Under the pieces are notes generated by a model. That model did no database searches and was not told the DNA's origin. It saw nothing but the letters and a program-made list of their open reading frames with translations. Positions 1-7,423 of a DNA stretch of 11,843 nucleotides are shown one piece after another. The DNA is from Opitutia bacterium UBA6410 (lineage in GTDB: Bacteria; Verrucomicrobiota; Verrucomicrobiia; Opitutales; Intestinicryptomonadaceae). Location: positions 1-11,843 of the forward strand of contig DJPO01000108.1 of NCBI GenBank assembly GCA_002437405.1, in the 5' to 3' direction. The position numbers and the translations under genes were made by a program. Every line of letters starts with the position of its first letter. Position 1 is the first letter of the stretch.

Positions 1-75
1 AAACGCTTCGTCGACACCGCAGGCCGCGTCGAAAAGTTCCAGAAGAAGTTTTCGCGCGTTCGCTCCCGCGCATAG
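1..75 (+). CDS. 3' end of an unidentified gene (partial)
   Basis: Frame 1 reads 24 codons ending in a TAG stop at 73-75; the gene's start lies before the window. The codons used (ttc, gtc, gac, cgc, aag) are those preferred by the clear genes further along, and a strong forward terminator follows 55 nt after the stop; together these are the reasons to treat it as real. The visible C-terminus is strongly basic (for example VEKFQKKFSRVRSRA), a tail that often contacts nucleic acid, but it is too short to name a family. The reverse strand here is also open for about 25 codons without a start codon and is less convincing. Confidence 0.42.
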   Translation, partial: KRFVDTAGRVEKFQKKFSRVRSRA

Positions 76-129
76 TTTTTACGAAATCGCTTGCCGCCCG
101 CTCTGGGTCGGCCGATTTTCGCAATATTT

Positions 130-162
130 CAACCTCCGCTTTGCGGGGGTTGGCTTGTTTTT
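130..162 (+). terminator. Rho-independent terminator after the partial gene
   Basis: A 10-bp stem pairs 130-139 (CAACCTCCGC) with 143-152 (GCGGGGGTTG), with one T-G wobble and a TTT loop. It is followed by a T-rich tail (TTGTTTTT, 155-162). Stem, tight loop and T-tract in this order match a forward intrinsic terminator for the gene that stops at 75. No equivalent T-tract is seen on the reverse side. Confidence 0.72.
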
Positions 163-721
163 GGAGGACGCTATTATGTTCGCTGGGGCGAAACCTTCGG
201 CGGAAAGAGACAGGGGTGTTTGCGCAGTCGGCGGCTTCGGGAGTCGCGGTTTTCATTTGTGCGGGCGGCGGTTTCCGCGCTGGGGTTTGCATTCGACGGC
301 GTGGCGTTTTCAGTAATCAGGTTTGCGCTCGAAAGTACGACGTTTTCAGCAATCGGATTTACGTTTGACGGCGCGTTGGTTTCATCGGGCGTAGTTTATC
401 GTCGCGGTCGCGGAATATTTTTTGTTGTGGCGCGCGTTAAATTCCGACTCAAAACTCCCCGCCGCGGGGTTCTGCCGCGCCTTTCCCGTTGCTTTCGTGT
501 GTTAATTATGGAGTTGTCTATCTGGGGCGCAGCGCACGTTCGCAGGATTTGCCGAATTTCGACTTTTCACGCGTACGGATTTTTCGGTACGGATTTTTTG
601 TGCGCGTCTGGCTGCGGGATATTTTTGCGCCGATTCCGCAATTTATAATTGCAAAGCCGTACTATCCGCGCAGATTGTTATTTAATGCGGGGCGGATTCT
701 CCTCCGCGCAGTTGTTTTATT
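163..721. other. Region without a convincing gene, upstream of mtaB
   Basis: About 560 bases lie between the terminator and mtaB. Open frames exist here on the forward strand (one spans 91-648), but their translations are rich in F, R, G, C and S, show no recognisable domain, ignore the codon preferences of the neighbours, and run through the 130-162 terminator. The notable content is a decayed tandem repeat at 274-381 and a small GC-rich hairpin around 457-469 (CCCCG/CGGGG). The mtaB promoter should lie here, but I see no good -35/-10 pair. The region could be a degraded gene; I cannot name one. Confidence 0.5.
274..381. repeat. Decayed 36-bp tandem repeat, three copies
   Basis: Three consecutive 36-bp units (274-309, 310-345, 346-381) share a layout of tc(c/a) g.. 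(a/c)t. .gg ttt at the same offsets. Read in one forward frame they give SALGFAFDGVAF, SVIRFALESTTF and SAIGFTFDGALV. Units 1 and 3 share the GF-FDG core; units 2 and 3 share the tca-g-a-atc start. The preserved 12-codon phase could mean an old repeat in a former coding sequence, or a tandem duplication in non-coding DNA. Confidence 0.4.
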
Positions 722-2332
722 TTGGTCGGGAAAATTTCAATTTGCACCCTCGGTTGCAGGGTTAATGCGTACGAGTCGCTCGCGATAGCCGACGCGGCGC
801 GCGCGCGCGGTTTGACGGTTGTCGAATGGGGCGAGCCCTCCGACTATGCCGTCGTGAATTCGTGCGCGCTGACTGTCTTGGCGCAGGCGAAAACCCGTCA
901 GGCAATCCGCATATTCGCCCGAAAAAATCCGAATTCGCCTATTGCGGTGACTGGCTGTTATGCGCAGACTGCACCCGACGACATCGCAAAGCTCCCGAAT
1001 GTAAAATTAATTGCGGGCAATGCAAAAAAGGCGGACGTTGTTTCGATACTTCTCGATTCTGCCGACTCTGCGGGCGGGGATGCGGGACGCGAACATTTGC
1101 GCGACGAAGATAAAATTTTCGATTCTTCCGTGCCTACGGGCGGGTGTACGGAAGTAAGAGACTCGCGGTATGCGACTGCTCCCGATTCTCCCGCGCGCGA
1201 CATTGAAAAAACATCTGCGGCAAACCAAAATATTTTTTCTTTTGATTCCGTTTCCGAATACGAATCGGGTTATATTGCGCCCAAGAAAAACAGAAGCAAA
1301 AACCGCACTTCTGCGCCCGCGCGCGAATTTGCGGGGGATTCGGCAAATTCAATGCGCCAATCGCAACCCCGATTTTCCGCGCCCGTTCGCGAGTTCGCGA
1401 GGCTCGGCAACGACAGCGCGTTTTCTCTTTCCGACACTGGGTTTATCGACGACCGCGTGAATCTCAAAATTCAGGACGGCTGCGACAATTGCTGCTCGTA
1501 CTGCATTATCCCGCGCGCCCGCGGTTTGCCGCGCAGCCGCGCGCTCGGCGACATCGTCGCGGACGCAAAAAAGCTCGTTTCGCGCGGGGCGCGGGAAATA
1601 GTTTTGACTGGCATAAACATCACCAAGTTCGCGTCGCCCGACGGCGCGGGGCTCGTGGAGGTTGTCGACGCGCTCGACTCAATCGACGGGCTTTTGCGCC
1701 TGCGTTTGGGGAGCATCGAGCCGCAGGATATGCCCGTCGAGGCGTTGCTCGAGCGCGCCGCCGACGCGTCGCACAAGCTCCAGCCCCATTTTCACGTTTC
1801 CGCCCAAAGCCTTTGCGACCGCGTTTTGCGGGCGATGCGCCGCAAGAACACGGCGGCGGAATTTCTCGCGTTCGTGGCGCGGGCGCGGGAAGTTTGCCCC
1901 GACATTTCGATAGGCGCGGACATAATCTGCGGCCACCCGTTCGAGCGCGACTGCGACTATCTCGAGACAAAGTCGGCGATGGTTTCGAGCGGGCTTTCTT
2001 ACGCGCACGTTTTCACGTTTTCGCCGCGTCCGAAGACCCCCGCCGCGCTGATGTCTGCCGACACCCCGCCGCCCGAAGTCCGCAGGGCGCGTTCGGACGA
2101 TTTGCGCATTGCCGCGGCGCAAATGCACGAAAAATTCATGCGTTCGCAGCTCGGCAAAATCCGCCCGATTCTCCTCGAAAAAATGTATCCCGACGGCAAA
2201 TATCTGGCGCACACCGACAACTACATAAAGCTGTCCGTCTCGGGGCTGGGCGTGGGGCTGAAAAACACTCCCGCTTCGGCGCGGCTCGACTCTCTTATTT
2301 CGGGCGACACCGTCGCGGCGTCGGCGGTTTGA
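722..2332 (+). CDS. mtaB: MtaB-type tRNA methylthiotransferase (radical SAM, two Fe-S clusters)
   Basis: Predicted to add a methylthio group to N6-threonylcarbamoyladenosine at position 37 of ANN-decoding tRNAs, in the cytoplasm. Seen in the 536 residues: an N-terminal UPF0004 domain with cluster cysteines C12 (TLGCR), C48 (VNSCA) and C79 (VTGCYAQ); a radical SAM core with C254-x3-C258-x2-C261 (CDNCCSYCIIPRARG); the motif VLTGINITKF; and a C-terminal TRAM-like stretch ending in GHTDNY-type residues (AHTDNYIKL). MtaB proteins are usually about 430-450 residues; the extra length is a low-complexity linker of about 133 residues (roughly 114-246) where about 40 is normal. The start is TTG: the TLGCR motif sits right after it, the frame has a TAA at 683-685, and no ATG or GTG lies between. 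No clear Shine-Dalgarno is seen. Core motifs QSG and GFPGE are altered (QSL at 362-364, GHPFE at 404-408). MtaB is favoured over MiaB by the LKIQDGC and TLGC(R/K)VN signatures. Confidence 0.9.
   Translation: MVGKISICTLGCRVNAYESLAIADAARARGLTVVEWGEPSDYAVVNSCALTVLAQAKTRQAIRIFARKNPNSPIAVTGCYAQTAPDDIAKLPNVKLIAGNAKKADVVSILLDSADSAGGDAGREHLRDEDKIFDSSVPTGGCTEVRDSRYATAPDSPARDIEKTSAANQNIFSFDSVSEYESGYIAPKKNRSKNRTSAPAREFAGDSANSMRQSQPRFSAPVREFARLGNDSAFSLSDTGFIDDRVNLKIQDGCDNCCSYCIIPRARGLPRSRALGDIVADAKKLVSRGAREIVLTGINITKFASPDGAGLVEVVDALDSIDGLLRLRLGSIEPQDMPVEALLERAADASHKLQPHFHVSAQSLCDRVLRAMRRKNTAAEFLAFVARAREVCPDISIGADIICGHPFERDCDYLETKSAMVSSGLSYAHVFTFSPRPKTPAALMSADTPPPEVRRARSDDLRIAAAQMHEKFMRSQLGKIRPILLEKMYPDGKYLAHTDNYIKLSVSGLGVGLKNTPASARLDSLISGDTVAASAV
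1058..1459 (+). repeat. Low-complexity in-frame expansion inside mtaB
   Basis: This stretch encodes the linker between the UPF0004 and radical SAM domains. It is rich in S, D, A, R and N, and locally AT-rich (around 1205-1305). Two degenerate copies of an SAPxREFA-coding segment lie 66 nt (22 codons) apart, near 1310-1333 and 1376-1399. The reading frame is intact throughout, so it looks like a tolerated disordered linker rather than a frameshift or a separate gene. Confidence 0.6.
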
Positions 2333-2379
2333 ACCGAAAAATCAAAAAAATATCCCGACAAACTGCCTTGCGTTTTCTG

Positions 2380-2411
2380 TTGCCATTTCTCCGATTTTAA
2401 TGTTCTAATAT
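2380..2411 (+). promoter_or_regulatory. Possible promoter for the bamD-recO operon
   Basis: The 87-bp gap between mtaB and the next gene is AT-rich, unlike its surroundings. It contains TTGCCA at 2380-2385 and TAATAT at 2406-2411, but the 20-nt spacing is longer than the ideal 17. No terminator hairpin is seen after mtaB, so read-through from mtaB is also possible. Confidence 0.25.
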
Positions 2412-2419
2412 AGGGGAAA

Positions 2420-3706
2420 ATGAAAATATTATCTTTTATAAAGTACGCAGCAGTTGCCGCTTTGTTTGCCGCGGTCGGCTCGGCGCGCGCGGAATTGGTC
2501 TGGACTGCCGACAAAGGCTGGCAGGTTCAGGGCGGGGTTCTCGCGAATGTCGTGGGCGAAAACGTCAACGTGCAGAATGCGCTCGAGGCGATGAACGAGG
2601 GCAAAAAGGCTCTCGACGAGGGCGACTATTGGGTCGCGCTCGGCTATTATAAAATCGTCGTCAACGACTACCCGAATTCGATTTTCGCGCCCGAGGCGTA
2701 CTACCAAATGTCGCAGGCGTATCTCAAGCGCGGGCAGTTTATGAACGCGTACGAGTCGCTTCAGGAAATCGTCAAAAAGTATCCCGACTACCCGCGTTTC
2801 AACCAGATTGTCGGCGCGCAGTACGACGTAGCTGCCACGATTCAGGGCGGCGCGACCCCGTATCTTTGGGGCTGGTTCCCGTGGTTTACCAACTACAACG
2901 ACGCGATAAAAATCTACGAATCGGTCGTAAAGGACGCTCCGTACAGCGACTACTCGCCGATTGCGCTGATGAACATATCGCTCATCGCCGAATCCGAGGA
3001 CAAGCCCGATACCGCGTTCGACGCGCTCGACAGGCTCATCAACAACTACCCCAACAGTATGTTCGCCTCCGACGCGTATCTGCAGATGGCGAAGGTCTAC
3101 CGCTCGCTCGTGGAGGGCGCGGAGTACGACCAAGCCCCGACGCGCAACGCGATAAGCTTTTTCAGGGACTATCTGATTCTCTTCCCAAACGAGTCGCAGG
3201 TGGCGAACGCCGAAGAGGGGCTCGAGTCGATGGAGGATACCTACGCGCGCAGCCGTCTGGTAATCGGCGACTTTTATTATAACTACCGCAACAACGGCGT
3301 GGCGGCTTCGATTTTCTACAACGAGACAATCACAATCGCCCCCAACAGCCGCGCCGCCGAAGAGGCGAAGGAGCGTCTGAAGAAAATCCGCGCGGGCATT
3401 CCCGCCCCGATGACTCCCTACGACTGGATTTGGGGCAGATACCAAACCCAGAGCGTCGCGCAGCTCGAAAACGAGGCGCAGATTGAAAAGCTCGAGAACG
3501 AGGAGTTCGAGGAAAAGAGCATCGACCAGTTCTTGGAGACTCCCGACGAAGAGGCGGTCGAGACCGTTTCGCCCGACGGAAAAGTCGAAACCGCCGAAGG
3601 CTTTGCGCCGCTTTACGGCGACGGCTTGGGTAGGTATCTTTTCGAGGACGGTTTTTACGAATGGACACAGTCGCAAATCGACGACGCAACCGACGGGGTT
3701 TTATGA
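2420..3706 (+). CDS. BamD-like periplasmic TPR protein
   Basis: Likely a tetratricopeptide scaffold in the cell envelope, related to BamD of the BAM complex that inserts outer-membrane beta-barrels. A Sec signal peptide is clear (K2, K8, hydrophobic 9-20, cleavage after SARA at 24). TPR-like helix pairs follow from about residue 53 (ALEAMNEGKKALDEGDYWVALGYY; then EAYYQMSQAYLKRGQFMNAYE; later DAYLQMAKVY and ASIFYNETITIAPNS). The last 80 or so residues are very acidic (EAQIEKLENEEFEEKS and on) and end in an aromatic-rich tail. At 428 residues it is much longer than E. coli BamD (about 245). It contains no cysteine, so it cannot be a lipoprotein as BamD normally is. AGGGG at 2412-2416 is a closely spaced Shine-Dalgarno. 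The stop overlaps the next start (ATGA). The partnership with lptE supports an envelope role; it could instead be a generic TPR protein, so I give no symbol. Confidence 0.72.
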   Translation: MKILSFIKYAAVAALFAAVGSARAELVWTADKGWQVQGGVLANVVGENVNVQNALEAMNEGKKALDEGDYWVALGYYKIVVNDYPNSIFAPEAYYQMSQAYLKRGQFMNAYESLQEIVKKYPDYPRFNQIVGAQYDVAATIQGGATPYLWGWFPWFTNYNDAIKIYESVVKDAPYSDYSPIALMNISLIAESEDKPDTAFDALDRLINNYPNSMFASDAYLQMAKVYRSLVEGAEYDQAPTRNAISFFRDYLILFPNESQVANAEEGLESMEDTYARSRLVIGDFYYNYRNNGVAASIFYNETITIAPNSRAAEEAKERLKKIRAGIPAPMTPYDWIWGRYQTQSVAQLENEAQIEKLENEEFEEKSIDQFLETPDEEAVETVSPDGKVETAEGFAPLYGDGLGRYLFEDGFYEWTQSQIDDATDGVL

Positions 3707-4215
3707 AAAAATTGCTGGCTTTATCTTTCGGAATATTGCTGATGTTCGCGGCGGGGTGCTCGAACTATCGGCTCGGCGGAACTGCGGTCGAACTGCCGTT
3801 TTCGTCGGTTTACGTCCGCCCCGTGCGCAACGTTTCGTTCGCGCCGCAAGCCGCGCCGATTCTCACGGACGCGATTTCGAAGGCGATAATGCGTACGCCC
3901 GATTTGCGCGTGGCGTATCAAAGCGACGCTCAGGCGATGCTCGACACTTCGATTATAGAATTTGTAAAACAGCCCGTCGCGACGAAGGCGAACGATACCG
4001 CCCTCGCGGCTTCGTACCGAGTCACGGCAAGGGCGCAGTGCACGCTCACGCTCGCGAACGGGCGCGTCGTATTCAAGGACAGACCCGTCAGCGCGTTCAT
4101 AACGGTCTACTCGATTGAAAACCGCGACTATATGTCCTCCGAATTCGAAAGTATGCCCGTGCTGATGAACCAGCTCGGCGAAAAAATCAAAGACGCAGTC
4201 ATAGGGATATGGTAA
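3703..4215 (+). CDS. lptE: LptE-like LPS-assembly lipoprotein
   Basis: Predicted outer-membrane lipoprotein that plugs LptD and helps deliver LPS to the cell surface. The 170 residues begin with a lipoprotein signal peptide (MKKLLALSFGILL) and a lipobox FAAGC with the lipidated Cys at position 19. Next comes NYRLGG, the usual LptE opening, then a short alpha/beta domain (VYVRPVRNVSFAP, ILTDAISKAI, an internal strand region and a C-terminal helix). A further in-frame ATG lies at 3661, but starting at 3703 puts the signal peptide at the true N-terminus and gives a 4-nt ATGA overlap with the previous stop. It overlaps rpe by 7 nt. LptE sequences diverge a lot; the assignment rests on lipobox, YRLGG, length and the adjoining BamD-like gene. 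Confidence 0.72.
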   Translation: MKKLLALSFGILLMFAAGCSNYRLGGTAVELPFSSVYVRPVRNVSFAPQAAPILTDAISKAIMRTPDLRVAYQSDAQAMLDTSIIEFVKQPVATKANDTALAASYRVTARAQCTLTLANGRVVFKDRPVSAFITVYSIENRDYMSSEFESMPVLMNQLGEKIKDAVIGIW

Positions 4216-4874
4216 ATTCACTCGAGATAGCGCCGTCAATACTCGGCGGCGACCACGCGGCTCTGGGCGAGTCGGTTGCGAAAATCCGCGCCGCAGGGCT
4301 CAAATGGGTGCATGTGGATATTATGGACGGGCATTTTGTCCCGAACCTTTCTTTCGGACCCGCCGTAGTCAAGGCGTTGAAGGCGAAGTTCCCCGACATG
4401 TTCTACGACGTCCACCTTATGCTCGACAACCCCAACTTGTACATCGAGCCGTTCGCAAAGGCGGGCGCGGATTTGATTTCCGTGCACGTCGAGCCCGACT
4501 ACCCGATTGCGGGGACGCTCGCGGACATTCATTTTGCGGGCAAACAGAGTGGGATAACCGTAAACCCCAAAACGCCGATAGGCGCGGTTGCGGAGTTCCT
4601 GCCGAGCGTCGATTTGGTTTTGGTAATGAGCGTCCAGCCTGGGTTCGGCGGGCAGTCGTTCAACCCCGTTGCGTTGGAGAAAATTTCGGCGCTCGCGAAG
4701 ATGCGCGAGGAGATGAAGCTTTCGTTCAGAATCGAAGTGGACGGCGGAATCACGGCGGCGAATGTCGCCGAATGCGTGCGGCGCGGCGCGGACACGATTG
4801 TCGCGGGGACGGAATTTTTCAAAAACGCGCAGGCGTTGCTCGAGTCGGCGAACTCGGCGCAGCGCGGGGCGTAG
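4209..4874 (+). CDS. rpe: Ribulose-phosphate 3-epimerase
   Basis: Interconverts ribulose 5-phosphate and xylulose 5-phosphate in the pentose phosphate pathway (cytoplasm). The 221 residues match the family's usual length and TIM-barrel layout. Seen: IAPSIL with S10; VHVDIMDGHFVPNLSFGP carrying metal ligands H35 and D37; YDVHLM with H69; VQPGFGGQSF (142-151), which binds phosphate; and EVDGGI with D178 as the second catalytic acid. All key residues are present, so it should be active. The ATG overlaps the last codons of lptE by 7 nt, which implies translational coupling. A 52-nt gap, the largest inside the operon, separates it from tmk. Confidence 0.96.
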   Translation: MVNSLEIAPSILGGDHAALGESVAKIRAAGLKWVHVDIMDGHFVPNLSFGPAVVKALKAKFPDMFYDVHLMLDNPNLYIEPFAKAGADLISVHVEPDYPIAGTLADIHFAGKQSGITVNPKTPIGAVAEFLPSVDLVLVMSVQPGFGGQSFNPVALEKISALAKMREEMKLSFRIEVDGGITAANVAECVRRGADTIVAGTEFFKNAQALLESANSAQRGA

Positions 4875-4926
4875 AACTTTTTTATTGCGCAGCGGACTGT
4901 TTTGTTTTGCGGTGCGGAAATGCGAA

Positions 4927-5559
4927 ATGGGCAAAGGTTTTTTCATAACGTTTGAAGGCTCGGAGGGGTGCGGGAAAAGCACGCACATCGCGGAGCTTGC
5001 GCGTTATTTGCAGTCGCGCGGGCGCGAATGTGTCCTAACCCGCGAGCCTGGCGGAACGCCCCTTTCCGAAAAAATCAGGGAGCTTTTGCTCACCGCGCGC
5101 GAGGGCGACGGAATGTCGGCGCGCACGGAAATCCTGCTCTTCGAGGCGTCGCGCGCGGAGCACGTCGAAAAGCTCATAAAGCCCGCGCTCGCGCAGGGGA
5201 AAGTCGTGATATGCGACAGGTTCGCGGACTCCACCTGCGCGTATCAGGGCGTCGCCCGCGCAATCGACCCCGACACCGTCGATTCCCTGAACGCCTTTGC
5301 AATGGGCGGCGCAGTTCCCGACCTCACCGTGGTTCTCGACATCGACCCGAAAGTCGGGCTGGAGCGCGCGCGTCGGCGCGACAGCGGGCGGGCGGACAGA
5401 ATGGGCTCGGAGAAAATCGAATTTTACGCGAAAGTCCGCGAGGGATTTTTGAAGCTCGCCGAAAAATACCCCGAGAGAATCGCCGTCGTCGATTCGTCGG
5501 GCGAGAGGGAACGGACGTTTGCGCAAATCGTGAAAGCCGTGGAGGGCAGGCTGCCGTGA
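4927..5559 (+). CDS. tmk: Thymidylate kinase
   Basis: Phosphorylates dTMP to dTDP with ATP, for DNA synthesis. The 210 residues match the family. Seen: P-loop GSEGCGKST (11-19), TREPGG (38-43), the DRF motif D97-R98-F99 followed by ADSTCAYQG, and a basic LID region (RARRRDSGRADRM, about 147-159). The P-loop carries no basic residue between the glycines while the LID is arginine-rich, the pattern described for type II (E. coli-like) enzymes. The frame is open upstream, but ATG 4927 sets MGKGFFITFEG at the N-terminus as in the family. Its TGA stop overlaps the GTG start of holB (GTGA), linking nucleotide supply with the clamp loader. Confidence 0.95.
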   Translation: MGKGFFITFEGSEGCGKSTHIAELARYLQSRGRECVLTREPGGTPLSEKIRELLLTAREGDGMSARTEILLFEASRAEHVEKLIKPALAQGKVVICDRFADSTCAYQGVARAIDPDTVDSLNAFAMGGAVPDLTVVLDIDPKVGLERARRRDSGRADRMGSEKIEFYAKVREGFLKLAEKYPERIAVVDSSGERERTFAQIVKAVEGRLP

Positions 5560-6482
5560 AGTCCGCGCCCAAGGCTAAAGACGTTCTCGAACGCGCCTTC
5601 CGCGAGGGCAGGCTGCACCACTCGATTCTGCTTTTCGGCAACGGCGCGCTCGCGCTCGAAAATCTCGCAAAGGATATGGCAACGCGCATACTCGGGCGTT
5701 CCTGCGTCAGGCACCCCGACCTTTTCGAGCTGCGCCCCGAGGGCAAAATGCGCCTGATAAAAATCGGCAGCGACTCCGACAGGGTTGGCGGCGACTGGCC
5801 GCCGAACACCATGCGCAAGCTCCTTCAAAACATCAGGCAGTCGCCGAACATGGGCGGGCGGAAAGTCGCAATCGTCTACGAGGCGGACAGAATGAATGTC
5901 GAGTCCGCAAACGCCTTTTTGAAGACGCTCGAAGAGCCCCCGCGCGACACCACGATTTTCATGCTTTCCACGCGCCCGAACGACCTGCTGCCGACTATCC
6001 GAAGCCGCTGCATCTCCCTGCGCGTGGATTCCGACCCCGAACCCGTCGACGATCCCGAATGGGCGGCGTGGCTCGAGGATTTCAAGTCGTGGCAGAAGTC
6101 GCTGATGGGCGGCGTGCGCCGCGGCGGAGTCGGGGCGGCAGTCTTGGGCTGCTACGCGCTTGTTGCGCGATTCGGCTCGATTCTGGGGCGGCTGACCGAA
6201 GAGCTTTCCGACGCCGACGAAGGCAGGGCGGACGAGCTCGACGAGGAAATGTTAGAGGCGGAGCGCGCGAGTGCCCGCAGGGCTTTGCGCAAGCGTCTCA
6301 TGGCGGAAATCGAGGACGCGTGCGTAGGCTGCGCGCTGGGCGGCAACGGAGTGCCCGCGGTGAAAATTTCGAGAGCCGTCGCCGCGCTCGAAAAATCGGC
6401 GGCGTATATGGAACTTAACATGCAGGACAGCCCCGCAATCGAATTTTTCATGCTGTCCTCTCTGAGGATTTGGGCGCGATGA
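5556..6482 (+). CDS. holB: DNA polymerase III delta-prime subunit (clamp loader)
   Basis: Predicted delta' subunit of the replicative clamp loader. Seen in 308 residues: LHHSILLFGNG, where the P-loop is degenerate (no GKS/T), as expected for delta'; DRMNVESANAFLKTLEEPP, the typical sensor-side helix; STRPNDLLPTIRSRC with the SRC motif at 150-152, which supplies the arginine finger; and a helical C-terminal domain. The zinc-binding cysteine set of longer homologues is absent. The start is GTG at 5556, overlapping the tmk stop, preceded by a good GGAGGG at 5541-5546; an ATG-started frame further up would run through tmk. The central region 200-260 is acidic and rich in A, E and R. Position after tmk is a common bacterial arrangement. 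Confidence 0.88.
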   Translation: MKSAPKAKDVLERAFREGRLHHSILLFGNGALALENLAKDMATRILGRSCVRHPDLFELRPEGKMRLIKIGSDSDRVGGDWPPNTMRKLLQNIRQSPNMGGRKVAIVYEADRMNVESANAFLKTLEEPPRDTTIFMLSTRPNDLLPTIRSRCISLRVDSDPEPVDDPEWAAWLEDFKSWQKSLMGGVRRGGVGAAVLGCYALVARFGSILGRLTEELSDADEGRADELDEEMLEAERASARRALRKRLMAEIEDACVGCALGGNGVPAVKISRAVAALEKSAAYMELNMQDSPAIEFFMLSSLRIWAR

Positions 6483-7423
6483 ATCCGATTATTTCACTTT
6501 CGACGAGCAATCTCCAGCGGCGTTTCGGCGACGACGGCTACGCGATGTTGCAAAAGGCGGCGCAGCTTGGCTTCGAGTACGTAGAAATCGGGCACTCGAC
6601 GCCCGTTTCGGCGGTTCGCGGAATTTTGAAGGCGGTCGACGAGGGCGTCGTGAAGGTTTCGTCGGTTCACAATTTCTGCCCGCTGCCGCCGTTTGTGCGC
6701 GGGGCTGCGCCGAACCTCTATTCGCCCGCGACGAAGTCGAAGCTCGAGTCGGAGCAATGGACGCGGCACACGCTCGTTTCGCTCGAGTTCGCCCGCAGGG
6801 TCGGAGCGCGCGCGCTCGTCTGCCACACGGGCAGGCTTTCGTATTTCTTCCGCCGCCCCGAGTGGAGGGTCGCAAAATTTCTCGAGGGGAAGGACTACGC
6901 GGCTTTGGCGCAGAATCCGAAGTACGCGGCGGCGGTGTCGCGCTTTCTCGACAGGGCAAAGGCGCGGGCACGCGGCGACTACGAGGCGATTTTCTCGAAT
7001 TTCGCGGCAGTCGCTGGGGTCGCGGGGGAATCACAGGTGGAGCTTTGCGTCGAAAACAGGGAAAGCCCCGCCGACATTCCGCTCGAATCCGATTTCCCCG
7101 AATTTATGGAAAAATTCGCGGCGATGCCGATTGTCCGAGCGTGGCACGATGTCGGGCACTCGATGATAAAGCAGCTTTCGGGGTTCGGCTCGCAGCTCGA
7201 TTTTGCGCAGTCGATTCTCCCGTATCAGGCGGGCTGGCATCTGCACGACTGCGACGAATCGGGGCGCGACCACATCGCAATCGGCACGGGGGCTATCGAC
7301 TTCCGCGCCCTCTCAAAATTCTTCAATCCGCAAAAACACATTTTCACGCTCGAGCTAAGCGCAAGCGTCGGGGAAGCCGCCGCCGCGGACTCGCTTAAGC
7401 GCGTTAGGGATTTAATGCCATGA
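6479..7423 (+). CDS. TIM-barrel sugar isomerase/epimerase-like protein (AP endonuclease 2 fold)
   Basis: A 314-residue protein of the xylose-isomerase-like TIM-barrel superfamily. Substrate unknown. Seen: the opening ISLSTSNLQRRFG, then LGFEYVEIG, VHNFCPLP and LVCHTG, followed by metal-site candidates in the family order: E192 (CVENRES), H223-D224-x2-H227 (WHDVGHS), H254-x-H256-D257 (WHLHDCD) and E292 (TLELS). The GTGAIDF motif (280s) also fits. This suggests a divalent-metal isomerase or epimerase, although endonuclease IV shares the fold. The ATG at 6479 overlaps the holB stop (ATGA); a TTG three codons earlier is less likely. It overlaps ybeY by 4 nt. Neighbours do not reveal the sugar; rpe in the same operon hints at sugar phosphates. 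Confidence 0.8.
   Translation: MNPIISLSTSNLQRRFGDDGYAMLQKAAQLGFEYVEIGHSTPVSAVRGILKAVDEGVVKVSSVHNFCPLPPFVRGAAPNLYSPATKSKLESEQWTRHTLVSLEFARRVGARALVCHTGRLSYFFRRPEWRVAKFLEGKDYAALAQNPKYAAAVSRFLDRAKARARGDYEAIFSNFAAVAGVAGESQVELCVENRESPADIPLESDFPEFMEKFAAMPIVRAWHDVGHSMIKQLSGFGSQLDFAQSILPYQAGWHLHDCDESGRDHIAIGTGAIDFRALSKFFNPQKHIFTLELSASVGEAAAADSLKRVRDLMP

Noticed and set aside
91..648. 185-codon forward frame upstream of mtaB
   Set aside because: It reads through a strong terminator hairpin (130-162), has atypical codon use and an F/R/G/C-rich translation with no domain.
686..708. GC-rich hairpin just before mtaB, possible attenuator
   Set aside because: The pairing is only 4 bp plus 3 bp with an internal loop; too weak to call a regulatory structure.
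2326..2342. CGGT-ACCG hairpin at the mtaB stop as a terminator
   Set aside because: The stem is 4 bp and is followed by A, not T, on the forward strand.
2429..3676. 415-codon open frame antisense to the BamD-like gene
   Set aside because: It is a shadow of a gene with a clear signal peptide and TPR pattern; the reverse translation is arginine- and valine-rich without recognisable structure.
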